Below, in pieces: positions 17,605 to 26,819 of a DNA stretch of 64,000 nucleotides. Source of the DNA: CAZQYC01 sp964597495 (lineage in GTDB: Bacteria; Pseudomonadota; Gammaproteobacteria; Steroidobacterales; Steroidobacteraceae); contig CAZQYC010000003.1 in the NCBI GenBank assembly GCA_964597495.1, positions 1-64,000 of the forward strand, given 5' to 3'. Made by a program: the position numbers and the translations under genes. Each line of letters opens with the position of its first letter. The first letter of the stretch is position 1. The notes under the pieces are model-generated. The model was not told the origin of the DNA. It searched no databases and worked only from the letters and a program-made list of their open reading frames with translations.

Positions 17605-18588
17605 ATGAGTTCCATACCGAGTTCGCAGTCCCCTTCCTCGCCCACGCCATTGCCCACGCAATTGATAGACGCGCCGAAAATACTGAGCAGCGCCGTCGCG
17701 CAACTCAATCAAATCATTCTCGGCAAGGAACGACAGATTAAATTGTCGCTGGTCTGTTTGCTGGCGCGGGGCCACTTGTTAATCGAGGACATTCCCGGCG
17801 TCGGCAAGACCACGCTGGCACATGCGCTAGCGCAGACGCTCGGACTTTCTTATCAGCGTATTCAATTCACCAGCGATCTATTGCCGGCCGACATCATCGG
17901 CGTGTCTATTTTCGACCGTGAATCGAGCGCGTTTCGATTTCACAAAGGCCCCATCTTTTCGCATCTCGTGCTGGCCGACGAAGTCAACCGTGCAACGCCG
18001 AAGGCGCAGAGCGCGCTCCTCGAAGCCATGGAGGAATACCAGGTCACTGCCGACGGGCAAACCTATCCGCTCGCGGCGCCGTTCTTCGTCATCGCCACGC
18101 AAAACCCCGTCTATCAAATCGGCACGTTCCCCCTGCCGGAATCGCAGCTGGATCGCTTTCTGTTACGGATCGATCTCGGTTATCCGGATGCCGAGCTTGA
18201 GCGCCAGTTGCTCTTAGGGCGCGATCGGCGCGATCTATTGACGACAATGACTCCGGCGCTATCGCCTCAACAACTTCTATTGCTGCAAACCAAGGTACCG
18301 GGCGTGCATGCTTCCGAAGCGCTGCTCGACTACGTGCAAGCGGTCGTTAAATTCACGCGCGAGTCGCCCTTGTTCGAAACCGGGCTTTCGCCGCGAGCGG
18401 CCATCGGTTTGCTGCGAGCCGCGCAGGCCTGGGCGCTGATGCACGGCCATGTTGGCGTCCTTCCCGAAGACGTGCAGGCAGTCATACCGGGCGTCGTCGG
18501 TCACCGTCTTGCGGCGCGCGACGACGATGCTTTCAAAAGCGCAGTCGAAATTGGCGAAAAAGTACTGAAATCCGTCCCGGTGCCTTGA
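17605..18588 (+). CDS. MoxR-family AAA+ ATPase
   Basis: A 327-residue AAA+ protein with a Walker A at about residue 71 (GVGKTT), the MoxR-type Walker B LVLADEVNRATPKAQSALLEA, and a sensor 1 at FVIATQNP. The first 20 residues are rich in Ser, Pro and Thr and are not conserved. MoxR ATPases are chaperone-like and act with a DUF58 partner encoded next door. The DUF58 start overlaps its stop (TGATG). With the transglutaminase gene the three form a conserved trio in proteobacteria, thought to act on the envelope. An unusual palindrome, a Thr-Gly mini-ORF and a nine-T run precede it. Confidence 0.9.
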   Translation: MSSIPSSQSPSSPTPLPTQLIDAPKILSSAVAQLNQIILGKERQIKLSLVCLLARGHLLIEDIPGVGKTTLAHALAQTLGLSYQRIQFTSDLLPADIIGVSIFDRESSAFRFHKGPIFSHLVLADEVNRATPKAQSALLEAMEEYQVTADGQTYPLAAPFFVIATQNPVYQIGTFPLPESQLDRFLLRIDLGYPDAELERQLLLGRDRRDLLTTMTPALSPQQLLLLQTKVPGVHASEALLDYVQAVVKFTRESPLFETGLSPRAAIGLLRAAQAWALMHGHVGVLPEDVQAVIPGVVGHRLAARDDDAFKSAVEIGEKVLKSVPVP

Positions 18589-19661
18589 TGGCAAGCCGCT
18601 CGGATTCGCCCGCTAAAAGCAGAAGCTTTTCCGCCGCTTCGCGTGCCTCTCGGTTGGCGCCGAAGAGAGTCGCAACCTCGTTGATCGCGCGACTGCGAAA
18701 ACGCACCGCGGCGTGGGCGCGGCGACGGCATGGCACCGATGCCGAGCCGTTCACCGTGCCTACTCGACGCGTCTATATTTTGCCGACGCGGCTCGGCCTC
18801 TTCTACGCCGGCATGATATTCCTGATGTTCTTAGGCTCGATGAACTATGCCAACAATCTTGCGCTGGCATTGACCTTCATTCTCGCTTCGATCGGTTTGG
18901 TCGCGATGCATCACTGCCAGCGAAATCTCGCCGGCGTGCGCGTGCAATCGGCCGCAACGAATCCCGTGTTTGCAGGACAAACCGCCAAGTTTTCCGTCGC
19001 GCTGGAAAGCGATCTCCGTCGTTTTCGCTACGACCTCGCCGTCGCCAGTGACTACTCCGTCTGCGATCCGGCGAGCATAGCGCCGCTCGAACGCGTAGTC
19101 GTGAACGTGGAAGTACCGGCAGTGCAGCGCGGACGTCTTTTATTGGATCACGTTCAGATCAGCACGCACTATCCGTTCGGTTTGTTCCGCGCCTGGACGC
19201 ACGTGCACGTGCCGATGCACTGCATCGTCTATCCCCAGTTGGCGGATCGCGGCCTTATTCCGCCGCCGACGGAGACGGACATAGGCGGCGCACAGGATGC
19301 AAAGCGCGGCGGCGACGACGATTTCGCCGGCTTGCGCAGTTTCAATCCCGGCGATTCGCCGCGGCGCATCGCTTGGAAGGCGTACGCACGTGGACAGGAG
19401 TTGCAGGTAAAACAATATGCGGGGACCGCCGTCACGTCGCATTTCTTGGACTGGGACACGTTGGCAGGCATGCCTCAAGAAGCTCGCTTGTCGCAGCTCG
19501 CGCGCTGGATCGAAGACGCTCATGCCGCCGGCCGCGCGTTTGGCCTTACGATTCCCGGCGCTAGCGTTCCGGAGAATGTCGGCAATGCACACCGGCAACG
19601 TTGCCTTACTCTCCTTGCCCTCTTCGGTGTAGACGATGCTGGCGCTCGCTCGGCGTTTTAG
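18588..19661 (+). CDS. DUF58 domain protein
   Basis: A 357-residue protein with a basic N-terminal stretch of about 65 residues, then two membrane helices (about 72-108) and a soluble region. It has the DUF58 hallmark DDDFAGLRSFNPGDSPRRI followed by WKAYARGQELQVKQY. The ATG at 18588 overlaps the MoxR stop; a TTG one codon earlier is possible. DUF58 proteins work with MoxR ATPases, often as substrate-binding or vWA-like partners. It overlaps the transglutaminase start by 26 bases. Confidence 0.88.
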   Translation: MASRSDSPAKSRSFSAASRASRLAPKRVATSLIARLRKRTAAWARRRHGTDAEPFTVPTRRVYILPTRLGLFYAGMIFLMFLGSMNYANNLALALTFILASIGLVAMHHCQRNLAGVRVQSAATNPVFAGQTAKFSVALESDLRRFRYDLAVASDYSVCDPASIAPLERVVVNVEVPAVQRGRLLLDHVQISTHYPFGLFRAWTHVHVPMHCIVYPQLADRGLIPPPTETDIGGAQDAKRGGDDDFAGLRSFNPGDSPRRIAWKAYARGQELQVKQYAGTAVTSHFLDWDTLAGMPQEARLSQLARWIEDAHAAGRAFGLTIPGASVPENVGNAHRQRCLTLLALFGVDDAGARSAF

Positions 19662-21618
19662 CGTAGGCACGCAAATCGGCGCTGCTTCACAGCGTTTGTA
19701 TTGGGCGATGGGTGCGGTTGCCGTCGCGCTACTGCCTCATTTCGCGCAAGTGCCGATCTGGATTCCCGCGCTGATCGCCACGCTCGCGCTGTGGCGCATC
19801 ACGATCGAGATCCGCACTTGGCGGCTGCCGCCGCGCGGAGTGCGAATTTTGCTTGCCGTCGTCGCAATGGCCGCAATCGCCGTTACGTTTCGAACGCTCA
19901 ACGGATTGGAGGCCGGAACGGCTCTGCTGGTCACCATGGCGGGGATCAAGCTGCTTGAAACCCGCAGCACGCGCGATTGCGCGATGTTGATCTTCATCGG
20001 CTATGTTTCCGTGTTCACGGCGCTGCTTTACGATCAGTCGCTAGTACGCCTGCCTTACATCTTGGCTGCCACTTGGCTACTCACCGCCGCCTTGCTGCGA
20101 CTTCAGCAGGTTTCAAAACCGATGCCCGCGCGCGGAGCGCTCTCGGCCACCGGCAGGATTGTTTTACAAGCGCTGCCGGTGGCGATTCTGCTGTTCTTGT
20201 TTTTTCCACGCTTGCCGGGACAGTTTTGGGCCTTGCCCTCGCGTAGCAGCGCAACGACCGGGCTAAGCGACGACATGGCGCCCGGCGATATCTCGCAATT
20301 AAGCGAATCGACCGCTCCTGCTTTTCGCGTGAAGTTCGAAGGTTCCCCGCCTCCGGCCGTGGCGCGCTATTGGCGTGGTCCGGTTCTGCACGATTTCGAT
20401 GGACGGCGCTGGAGCCGCGAGAAGCTACGCCCCATGCAGTCGCAAGACGTGAGCGGCACGGGGGAAACGTATCGTTATCGCATTACTCTCGAACCAAGCC
20501 AGCGATCCTGGCTTTTTGCGCTCGACATGCCGATCACCTGGTCGGATCAAGTCGTCGTTTCCAATTACGACTTTCAGCTGCTCGCCCGCCGTCCCATTAC
20601 CGCCTTGACGTCCTTCGAACTGCAGTCGGCTACGCGCTATCGAACGTCGCTGACCTTATCGCGTACGCTGCGTGCGCTGGATACGGCGCTGCCCGGTGCC
20701 GCGAATCCGCGAACCCGCGCCTATGCCAAAGCGTTGCGCGCGGCTTCGACGTCGGATCTCGACTACGCGCAATCTTTGCTGAAGAAATTCCGTCAAGAGG
20801 AGTACTACTACACGTTATCGCCGCCCACCTTGGGCGACAACGCCGTCGACGAATTTCTATTCGTTACGCGCCGCGGCTTTTGCGAACACTTCGCATCGGC
20901 CTTCACCGTCCTGATGCGCGCAGCGAACATTCCGGCGCGTGTCGTGACCGGCTACCAGGGCGGCGAATACAACACGCTGGGCGAGTATTTGCTAGTCAGG
21001 CAGTCCGATGCGCATGCGTGGAGCGAGATCTGGCTCGACGATGCAGGATGGACTCGCATCGATCCCACGGCGGCAATCGCTCCGCAGCGAATCGAGCGCA
21101 ATTTGGATGCAGCGCTGCCGGCCGACGAATTGGGAACGGGACGCTTCTTGCGCCGGAATTATTTTCTGGCGCGTGCCTATCTGACTTGGGATGCCGTCAA
21201 CAATTTCTGGAACGACCGCATCGTGCAATACAACGAAATGAAGCAGCGTTCGTTGCTGGCGCTGCTCGGCGTACGGAATGCGGATTGGCGCGATTTCGGC
21301 ATCGCTTTCGCCGTATCGCTGGCCGCGTTTTTCGTCGGCTTGAGCCTCTACTTGGGATGGCAGTATCGGCCACGCGCGCGCGATCCGGTGGCTCGGGTTT
21401 ACGATCGGCTTTGTCGAAAATTTGCACGCGCGAACTTACCTCGCGAAAGCTTCGAAGGTCCGATCGACTACTTAAGTCGAGTCGAAGCCGCGCGTCCGGA
21501 AATGGCTAATGAGATACGCGAGCTGGGTGAGCTATATGCGCGGCTGCGTTATGGACCCACGTCGACGTTGGAGGAGCTGAAGCGGCTCAAGCGCATGGTG
21601 AAGCGTCTAGCCGCTTAA
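19636..21618 (+). CDS. Transglutaminase-like membrane protein (DUF3488/DUF4129)
   Basis: A 660-residue protein with about six N-terminal membrane helices (DUF3488) and a periplasmic transglutaminase core. A last membrane helix near residue 560 is followed by a DUF4129-like cytoplasmic tail. The catalytic triad is visible: Cys in RRGFCEHFASAF, His in SDAHAWSEIWL, and Asp in RIDPTA. Such proteins are encoded with MoxR and DUF58 and may be proteases or crosslinkers of envelope proteins; the substrate is unknown. Its start lies inside the end of the DUF58 gene. Its last codons run into heptamer repeat D. Confidence 0.9.
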   Translation: MLALARRFSVGTQIGAASQRLYWAMGAVAVALLPHFAQVPIWIPALIATLALWRITIEIRTWRLPPRGVRILLAVVAMAAIAVTFRTLNGLEAGTALLVTMAGIKLLETRSTRDCAMLIFIGYVSVFTALLYDQSLVRLPYILAATWLLTAALLRLQQVSKPMPARGALSATGRIVLQALPVAILLFLFFPRLPGQFWALPSRSSATTGLSDDMAPGDISQLSESTAPAFRVKFEGSPPPAVARYWRGPVLHDFDGRRWSREKLRPMQSQDVSGTGETYRYRITLEPSQRSWLFALDMPITWSDQVVVSNYDFQLLARRPITALTSFELQSATRYRTSLTLSRTLRALDTALPGAANPRTRAYAKALRAASTSDLDYAQSLLKKFRQEEYYYTLSPPTLGDNAVDEFLFVTRRGFCEHFASAFTVLMRAANIPARVVTGYQGGEYNTLGEYLLVRQSDAHAWSEIWLDDAGWTRIDPTAAIAPQRIERNLDAALPADELGTGRFLRRNYFLARAYLTWDAVNNFWNDRIVQYNEMKQRSLLALLGVRNADWRDFGIAFAVSLAAFFVGLSLYLGWQYRPRARDPVARVYDRLCRKFARANLPRESFEGPIDYLSRVEAARPEMANEIRELGELYARLRYGPTSTLEELKRLKRMVKRLAA

Positions 21619-21660
21619 CTGACAGGCGCTAGGCTCTAGTTACTAGGCGCGAGCCAGAAG
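21607..21660. repeat. CTAG heptamer repeat, copy D (single arm)
   Basis: CTAG at 21607, then a degenerate CTTA at 21614, and CTAG at 21629, 21636 and 21643 in 7-base steps, ending in GCCAGAAG. No complementary second arm is visible before the MFS stop at 21669. It covers the end of the transglutaminase gene and fills the gap between the two convergent genes. Confidence 0.6.
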
Positions 21661-21668
21661 ACTGAATC

Positions 21669-22928
21669 TCACCGGCTTCGCGAAGCGAACACGAGTACGA
21701 TCCCGCCGGCGATGAACAATAGCAGCAGCGACAGGATCGAATAGCGCGAGCTGCCGGTGAGCAACGCGGTAAAGCCCATCAGAAAAGGCCCGAGCACCGA
21801 CGCGAATTTGCCCATCATGTTATAGAAGCCGTAGAACTCCCCGGCTCGATCTTGCGGGATCAGCCGGCTGTAGTACGAACGGCTCATGCTTTGCACTGCG
21901 CCTTGTACGCACCCGATCGCGATGGCCATGACATAGAACTCATGCACCTGAGTCATGAATACGGCGTACAGCGTCACCGCGGAATACACGCCGATGGACA
22001 CGAAGATGCCGAACAACGGACTAAGGCGATCGCCAAGCACGCCGAATAGCAACGTCATCGGAAAGCCGATGAGTTGAATTGCAAGGATCGCGAGAATTAG
22101 ACTGCTAGCCGGAAAGCCGAGCGCCAGCCCGTAGTCGACCGCCATCTTCATCGCCGTATTCACGCCGTCGATGTACATCCAGTAAGCGATCAAGAACAAG
22201 ATCACCGGCTTGAGGTGTCGAATCTCTTTAAACGTGCGCGCGAGTTCCACGATGCTTGCGCGTAGCGCTTCGCTTATAGCGACCGGCTTGGCGGTTCCGC
22301 CTGTTGCGTCGGGAACTCCTTGGCGAAACAAAGGAATCGCGAACAGCGTCCACCACGCGGCCACGGTTAAGAACGACATGCGGACCGCGGCTTCTGGCGT
22401 AGCGAGGCCAAACCATCCCGGTTTCCCGTACATCAGCACATTGATGATGAGCAACAGTGCGCCGCCCAAATAGCCGAGCGCATAGCCGAAACCCGATACG
22501 GAATCCACGCGATTGGGCGGCGCTACGCGGACGAGCATCGAATCGTAAAACGTGAGTCCGCCCCAGAAACCGACCGACGAAATCGCAAACCAGAGCAATG
22601 CCAAAGGCCAGTTGCTGCCGTCGACAAACGCAAGCAGCACCGTCGGAATCACGCCAATTACCGTAAAGAATGCTAGAAATCGAATATGCGAACTCCCCTT
22701 ATCCGCTAGCGTGCCCAACAGCGGGGCAATGATCGCGAGCAGAAGACTCGCCGCTCCGTTCGCAAATGCTAGGTGCGAGGTCGACTCCGCTGCGCTCATT
22801 CCCCCCGTGAGGGTTTGTTTGAAGAAGATCGGAAAGAACACCACCATCACCGTCGTGGCGTACGCCGAGTTCGCCCAATCGTAAAGAGCCCAGGCAAAAA
22901 CGGGACGGCGGAAGAGAGGGGAGTTCAT
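21669..22928 (-). CDS. MFS transporter, UMF1 family
   Basis: A 419-residue membrane protein with about twelve hydrophobic segments. The start FAWALYDWANSAYATTV is the signature of the UMF1 branch of the major facilitator superfamily, related to fungal Atg22. Members are often annotated as permeases of unknown substrate. It is encoded 18 bases downstream of prfC on the same strand, so the two may share a transcript. Nothing in the sequence identifies the cargo. Confidence 0.9.
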   Translation of the reverse strand: MNSPLFRRPVFAWALYDWANSAYATTVMVVFFPIFFKQTLTGGMSAAESTSHLAFANGAASLLLAIIAPLLGTLADKGSSHIRFLAFFTVIGVIPTVLLAFVDGSNWPLALLWFAISSVGFWGGLTFYDSMLVRVAPPNRVDSVSGFGYALGYLGGALLLIINVLMYGKPGWFGLATPEAAVRMSFLTVAAWWTLFAIPLFRQGVPDATGGTAKPVAISEALRASIVELARTFKEIRHLKPVILFLIAYWMYIDGVNTAMKMAVDYGLALGFPASSLILAILAIQLIGFPMTLLFGVLGDRLSPLFGIFVSIGVYSAVTLYAVFMTQVHEFYVMAIAIGCVQGAVQSMSRSYYSRLIPQDRAGEFYGFYNMMGKFASVLGPFLMGFTALLTGSSRYSILSLLLLFIAGGIVLVFASRSR

Positions 22929-22946
22929 GAATTTCGACTTTCTTAT

Positions 22947-24545
22947 TTATTCTTCTGCCTGCACCAAGTGCTCGCGCGTCTTGCGGAATTGCATAGTGGG
23001 CCAGCGCTCCAGGGTGAGATTGAGATTCACGCGGGTCGGCGCGAGATAAACCAGCGCTCCGGAGTGATCGATGGACAAGTTCTCGTACGCCTTCTCGCGA
23101 AACTCCTCGAGTTTCTTTGCATCGGTGCAATATACCCAGCGCGCGGTGTGGACGGCGATGTTATCGAACGCGCACTGCACGCCGTATTCGTCGCCCAGTC
23201 GGAAGGCAACCACGTCGAACTGCAGCTGACCGACGGCGCCCAAGATCAAGTCGTTATTGCGTAGCGGGCGAAATAGCTGGGTAGCGCCCTCCTCGCACAA
23301 CTGGTCCAATCCCTTTTGCAGCGCCTTCATGCGCAGCGGATCTTTCAGTACGACACGCCGAAAAATTTCCGGTGCGAAGTTCGGGATTCCGGTGAAGCTG
23401 ATCTTCTCGCCCTCGGTGAAGGTATCCCCGATATTGATCGTGCCGTGATTGTGCAAGCCGATGATGTCGCCTGCGAAGGCTTCGTCGGTGTGCTGGCGAT
23501 CCGCGGCAAGAAATGTCAGTGCATCGTTGATCCGCACTTCCTTACCGGAACGCACGTGAAAAAAACGCATTCCCTTTTGGTATTTTCCCGAACAAATGCG
23601 CATGAACGCGATGCGGTCGCGATGCCCCGGGTCCATGTTGGCTTGAATCTTAAAAATAAAGCCCGAGAGTTTTTCTTCGTTCGGCGTCACGGCGCGTCCG
23701 GTGGTCGCGCGCGCCAGCGGGCCCGGCGCCAGTTCCACGAACGACGAAAGCAATTCGGTGACGCCGAAATTGTTGATCGCCGATCCGAAGAAAACCGGCG
23801 TTTGCTTGCCGGCGCGATACAGATCGAGGCTGAAAGCGGGGCTGGCGCCATGCACCAGCTCCACTTCGTCGCGAAATGCTTGCGCATCCATTCCCAAGAA
23901 CTCGGTGGCCGCTGCGCTCTGCAAACCGTCGATGGTGTCGGTGGTCCCCGCTCTACCCTTTTCACCGGCTTGATAAATGTAAATGCGGTCTTCGAGCAGG
24001 TGGTACACGCCTTTGAGCGCGCGTCCCATGCCGATGGGCCAGGTCACCGGCGCGCACGAGATCTTCAATACTTTTTCGATTTCGTCGAGCAATTCGAGGG
24101 GTTCGCGCCCCTCACGATCCAGTTTGTTGATGAACGTCATGATCGGCGTGTCGCGAAGCCGGCACACCTCCATGAGTTTGATGGTGCGCTCTTCGACGCC
24201 CTTGGCGCAGTCGATCACCATGAGCGCGGAGTCGACCGCCGTGAGCGTACGGTAAGTGTCTTCGGAGAAGTCTTCGTGACCTGGCGTATCGAGTAAATTG
24301 ACCACTCTGTCTTTGTATGGAAACTGCATGACCGACGACGTTACGGAGATACCGCGCTGCTGTTCGAGCGCCATCCAGTCGGACGTGGCATGCCGCGATG
24401 CCTTTCGCCCTTTCACCGTCCCTGCCAATTGAATTGCGCCGCCGAAGAGCAGCAACTTTTCGGTGAGCGTGGTTTTACCGGCGTCGGGATGCGAAATGAT
24501 CGCGAACGTGCGGCGGCGGGCAATTTCGTCGTGCAGAGTGGGCAT
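22947..24545 (-). CDS. prfC: Peptide chain release factor 3
   Basis: A 532-residue translational GTPase. The G1 motif SHPDAGKTTLTEKLL is near residue 19, DTPGHEDF forms G3, and NKLDRE forms G4. The remaining length and C-terminal order match RF3. It recycles RF1 and RF2 from the ribosome after peptide release. The ATG at 24545 places the family start (LHDEIARRRTFAIISHPDAGK) correctly. It reads toward the MFS gene. Heptamer repeat E separates it from rimI upstream. Confidence 0.96.
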   Translation of the reverse strand: MPTLHDEIARRRTFAIISHPDAGKTTLTEKLLLFGGAIQLAGTVKGRKASRHATSDWMALEQQRGISVTSSVMQFPYKDRVVNLLDTPGHEDFSEDTYRTLTAVDSALMVIDCAKGVEERTIKLMEVCRLRDTPIMTFINKLDREGREPLELLDEIEKVLKISCAPVTWPIGMGRALKGVYHLLEDRIYIYQAGEKGRAGTTDTIDGLQSAAATEFLGMDAQAFRDEVELVHGASPAFSLDLYRAGKQTPVFFGSAINNFGVTELLSSFVELAPGPLARATTGRAVTPNEEKLSGFIFKIQANMDPGHRDRIAFMRICSGKYQKGMRFFHVRSGKEVRINDALTFLAADRQHTDEAFAGDIIGLHNHGTINIGDTFTEGEKISFTGIPNFAPEIFRRVVLKDPLRMKALQKGLDQLCEEGATQLFRPLRNNDLILGAVGQLQFDVVAFRLGDEYGVQCAFDNIAVHTARWVYCTDAKKLEEFREKAYENLSIDHSGALVYLAPTRVNLNLTLERWPTMQFRKTREHLVQAEE

Positions 24546-24585
24546 GCGGGGGCGTTGCGACTAAGGGCGCGCGATTGTACGGGTA

Positions 24586-24650
24586 CTAGGCACTAGGCAC
24601 TAGGCTCTAGGCGCTAGCAAGAATATTCTGCTACTAGTTACTAGGGCCTG
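24586..24650. repeat. CTAG heptamer inverted repeat, copy E
   Basis: Five CTAG words at 24586, 24593, 24600, 24607 and 24614 form the left arm. A central perfect palindrome AGAATATTCT (24620-24629) follows, then CTAG at 24634 and 24641. Three left units are identical (ACTAGGC). It lies between the rimI stop and the prfC start on the minus strand, just upstream of prfC. Confidence 0.8.
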
Positions 24651-24651
24651 C

Positions 24652-25137
24652 TTAAAGTCCCAACTTATATACCCACGCATCCTCGCGGCCGGTCGAGGCC
24701 TGGTAATACCCCTTTCGTATCCCGACTCGCTGAAAGCCTAGCGACTCATATAAGCGAATGGCCGGCGGGTTGCTAGGCCGCACTTCGAGAAAGATGTCGT
24801 GGCAGCGCGAATGGCGTGCGTGTTCGAAGAGGAGCTGCATGAAATATCGCCCCACGCCCTGTTCGCGAAAATCCGTGCGCACGCAAACGTTCAATACGTG
24901 AGCTTCACCGGCGCCCAGCGACATGATCGCGTAACCGATCAAGTCCCTGCGCACCTCCGCCACGCGGCAGTAATAGCCGGCTTTAATGCAATCGCGAAAT
25001 ATGCCGTCCGACCAGGGAAATGCGTAGGCGGTTTGTTCGATGCCGGCAATGCGCCACAGATCCGCAGGCACCATGGCCCGCGTTTTCAATCCGGGAAACG
25101 GCTCGACGACTGGGGACGGAGTGAGTTCGGCGCTCAT
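24652..25137 (-). CDS. rimI: Ribosomal-protein-alanine N-acetyltransferase RimI
   Basis: A 161-residue GNAT acetyltransferase with the acetyl-CoA loop VRTDFREQGVGRYFMQ and the C-terminal pattern NPPAIRLYESLGFQRVGIRKGYY, typical of RimI. It acetylates the N-terminal alanine of ribosomal protein S18. It has about 20 extra N-terminal residues compared with E. coli RimI. In many proteobacteria rimI follows tsaB or a uracil-DNA glycosylase; here it follows the latter by 11 bases, so they form an operon with pssA. Confidence 0.9.
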   Translation of the reverse strand: MSAELTPSPVVEPFPGLKTRAMVPADLWRIAGIEQTAYAFPWSDGIFRDCIKAGYYCRVAEVRRDLIGYAIMSLGAGEAHVLNVCVRTDFREQGVGRYFMQLLFEHARHSRCHDIFLEVRPSNPPAIRLYESLGFQRVGIRKGYYQASTGREDAWVYKLGL

Positions 25138-25145
25138 GGAAGAAG

Positions 25146-25166
25146 CTACTAGTTGCTAGTTGCTGA
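25146..25166. repeat. CTAG heptamer repeat, copy F (short)
   Basis: CTAG at 25149 and 25156 and CTGA at 25163, in 7-base steps. The minus-strand reading encodes the last residues of the uracil-DNA glycosylase (Thr-Ser-Asn-stop), so the stop TAG is part of the repeat. Confidence 0.55.
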
Positions 25167-25907
25167 CGCAGTCGCCATTGCCAATACCAAATCGTCCCAT
25201 GCTTTGCGTTTCTCGCCCGGGCTTCGCAATAAATACGCGGGATGATAGGTGACCACCACCGGTCGTTGTGCGGCGCCCAGTCGATGCACTTTGCCGCGAA
25301 GTTTGCCGATCGGCGTATCCGTGCTCAATAAATTCTGCGCGGCGATGCGTCCAACGCAGAGAATCAATTTCGGATTTACCCACTCTATTTGTCGCGACAA
25401 ATACGGCGTACAGCTCGCCGCTTCGGCCGGAGTGGGATCGCGATTCTGCGGTGGACGGCATTTCAGGATGTTGGCGATGAAGACTTCCTCGCGTTTCACC
25501 CCGCATGCTTTCAACATCGAATTGAGCAGTTGACCGGCGCGTCCCACGAAGGGTTCGCCTTGCGCATCTTCATCGGCTCCCGGCGCCTCGCCGATCACCA
25601 TCCATTGCGCTTGCCGATTGCCGACGCCGAACACCGTTTGCGTGCGTGTCTTATGCAACCCGCAGAGCGTGCAGGCTTTGACAGCGGCTTCAAGCGAAGG
25701 CCAGTCGGGTTTGGAGGATGGCTCCGGAATCGAAGAGTCCGCCGTCTGGAGTTCAACAGTTTGGATTTGGGGTTGTTCCCGATTCTGAGCGGCCTTCGAA
25801 TCGTGATGTTCGAATTTCGATTCTTGAATCCCGGATGCATCGCGCCGCTCCCACACATCCACTCCGAGCGCGCGCAGGTAATGGAGGCGAAGGCTTCGTT
25901 CCATCAT
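25149..25907 (-). CDS. Uracil-DNA glycosylase, iron-sulfur family
   Basis: A 252-residue family 4 type glycosylase. Iron-sulfur cysteines lie in CTLCGLHKTR and in NILKCRPPQNRDPTPAEAASC. The active-site motif is GEAPGADEDAQGEPFVGRAG, and the C-terminal HPAYLLRSP motif is present. It removes uracil from DNA. About 80 residues precede the catalytic domain; the first 20 (LRLHYLRALGVDVW) are conserved in proteobacterial members, while the rest is a low-complexity linker. ATG at 25907 overlaps the pssA stop. Its last codons come from heptamer repeat F. Confidence 0.93.
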   Translation of the reverse strand: MMERSLRLHYLRALGVDVWERRDASGIQESKFEHHDSKAAQNREQPQIQTVELQTADSSIPEPSSKPDWPSLEAAVKACTLCGLHKTRTQTVFGVGNRQAQWMVIGEAPGADEDAQGEPFVGRAGQLLNSMLKACGVKREEVFIANILKCRPPQNRDPTPAEAASCTPYLSRQIEWVNPKLILCVGRIAAQNLLSTDTPIGKLRGKVHRLGAAQRPVVVTYHPAYLLRSPGEKRKAWDDLVLAMATASATSN

Positions 25908-26716
25908 GGCTTTACGTGCGCTTCATCGCGGGTGCGGCGATGAAAGATTTTGCGCCAGATCCAGATTAGCGGCGCGTGCAATGCATAGATCGCGAACAAG
26001 CCAAACAGCGTTTCTCCCGGACCGGTGGCGACGATCATGTAGCCGATGGGAATGATGAGCAGATACGCCCAGCGCACGCGGCGGCGCGCATTGAATTCCT
26101 TCAAGCTGCGGTAGGCAAACGAACTGACCATCAGCAACCCGATGACAGTGGTGATCACGAAGGCGATGACCAGGGCAGGCAATCCAGCCAAGTCGTAGTT
26201 GTCGGCCAGCCAAATGAACCCGGCGACCGTCGCCGCCGCCGACGGGCTAGGCAATCCTTCGAAATAGCGTTTATCGGCGGTGGCGGCGCGTGCGTTGAAT
26301 CGGGCCAGTCGCATTGCCGCGCACGCCGCATAGAGAAACGTCGCAACCCAACCCAGCTTTCCCCATAGCGTGTTGAATTCCGCGATACGCACGAAGCCGA
26401 ATTGATAAGCGACGATGGCAGGTGCGAGTCCGAATGACACCATGTCCGAAAGACTGTCGTATTCCTTGCCGAATTCACTTTGCGTATTGGTCCAGCGAGC
26501 GACGGCTCCGTCCAGAAAATCGAACACCATGGCGACGAAAATGGCCATGCCGGCACGCGCAAAATTGTGATCGATCGCTGCCACGATGGCATAGAAGCCC
26601 GCCCAGAGCGCGCCTGTCGTGAGCGCGTTCGGCAGCCAGAAGTACGGCGCTCGATGACGTCCCTCGGGGTGCGTCTTTCCAACTTCGCCGGATGACGGGC
26701 GTGGATCGTGGACCAT
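25904..26716 (-). CDS. pssA: CDP-diacylglycerol-serine O-phosphatidyltransferase
   Basis: A 270-residue integral membrane enzyme with the CDP-alcohol phosphotransferase signature D-G-x2-A-R-x8-G-x3-D-x3-D (DGAVAR then GKEYDSLSD, around residue 75). It makes phosphatidylserine from CDP-diacylglycerol and serine, the step before phosphatidylethanolamine. The ATG at 26716 has an AGGAA site and the right length; an upstream reading to 26821 runs into the proS start region and is not conserved. The end -HVKP overlaps the glycosylase start. Confidence 0.92.
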   Translation of the reverse strand: MVHDPRPSSGEVGKTHPEGRHRAPYFWLPNALTTGALWAGFYAIVAAIDHNFARAGMAIFVAMVFDFLDGAVARWTNTQSEFGKEYDSLSDMVSFGLAPAIVAYQFGFVRIAEFNTLWGKLGWVATFLYAACAAMRLARFNARAATADKRYFEGLPSPSAAATVAGFIWLADNYDLAGLPALVIAFVITTVIGLLMVSSFAYRSLKEFNARRRVRWAYLLIIPIGYMIVATGPGETLFGLFAIYALHAPLIWIWRKIFHRRTRDEAHVKP

Positions 26717-26819
26717 TCTGTTTCCTGCAAGCGGTAACGGGCGCCATGATAACGCAGGCGACCAGTCAAGGAGGTGTTGATAAGATAGCCGTTCACTCCC
26801 TGCCGATGCTGGAATTGCC

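Noticed and set aside
20370..21509. A 379-codon open frame on the plus strand inside the transglutaminase gene
   Set aside because: Extreme Arg/Ser/Ala composition and no recognisable motif; the overlapping frame has the full catalytic triad.
23316..24296. A 326-codon open frame on the plus strand inside prfC
   Set aside because: Antisense to conserved GTPase motifs and without any domain pattern.
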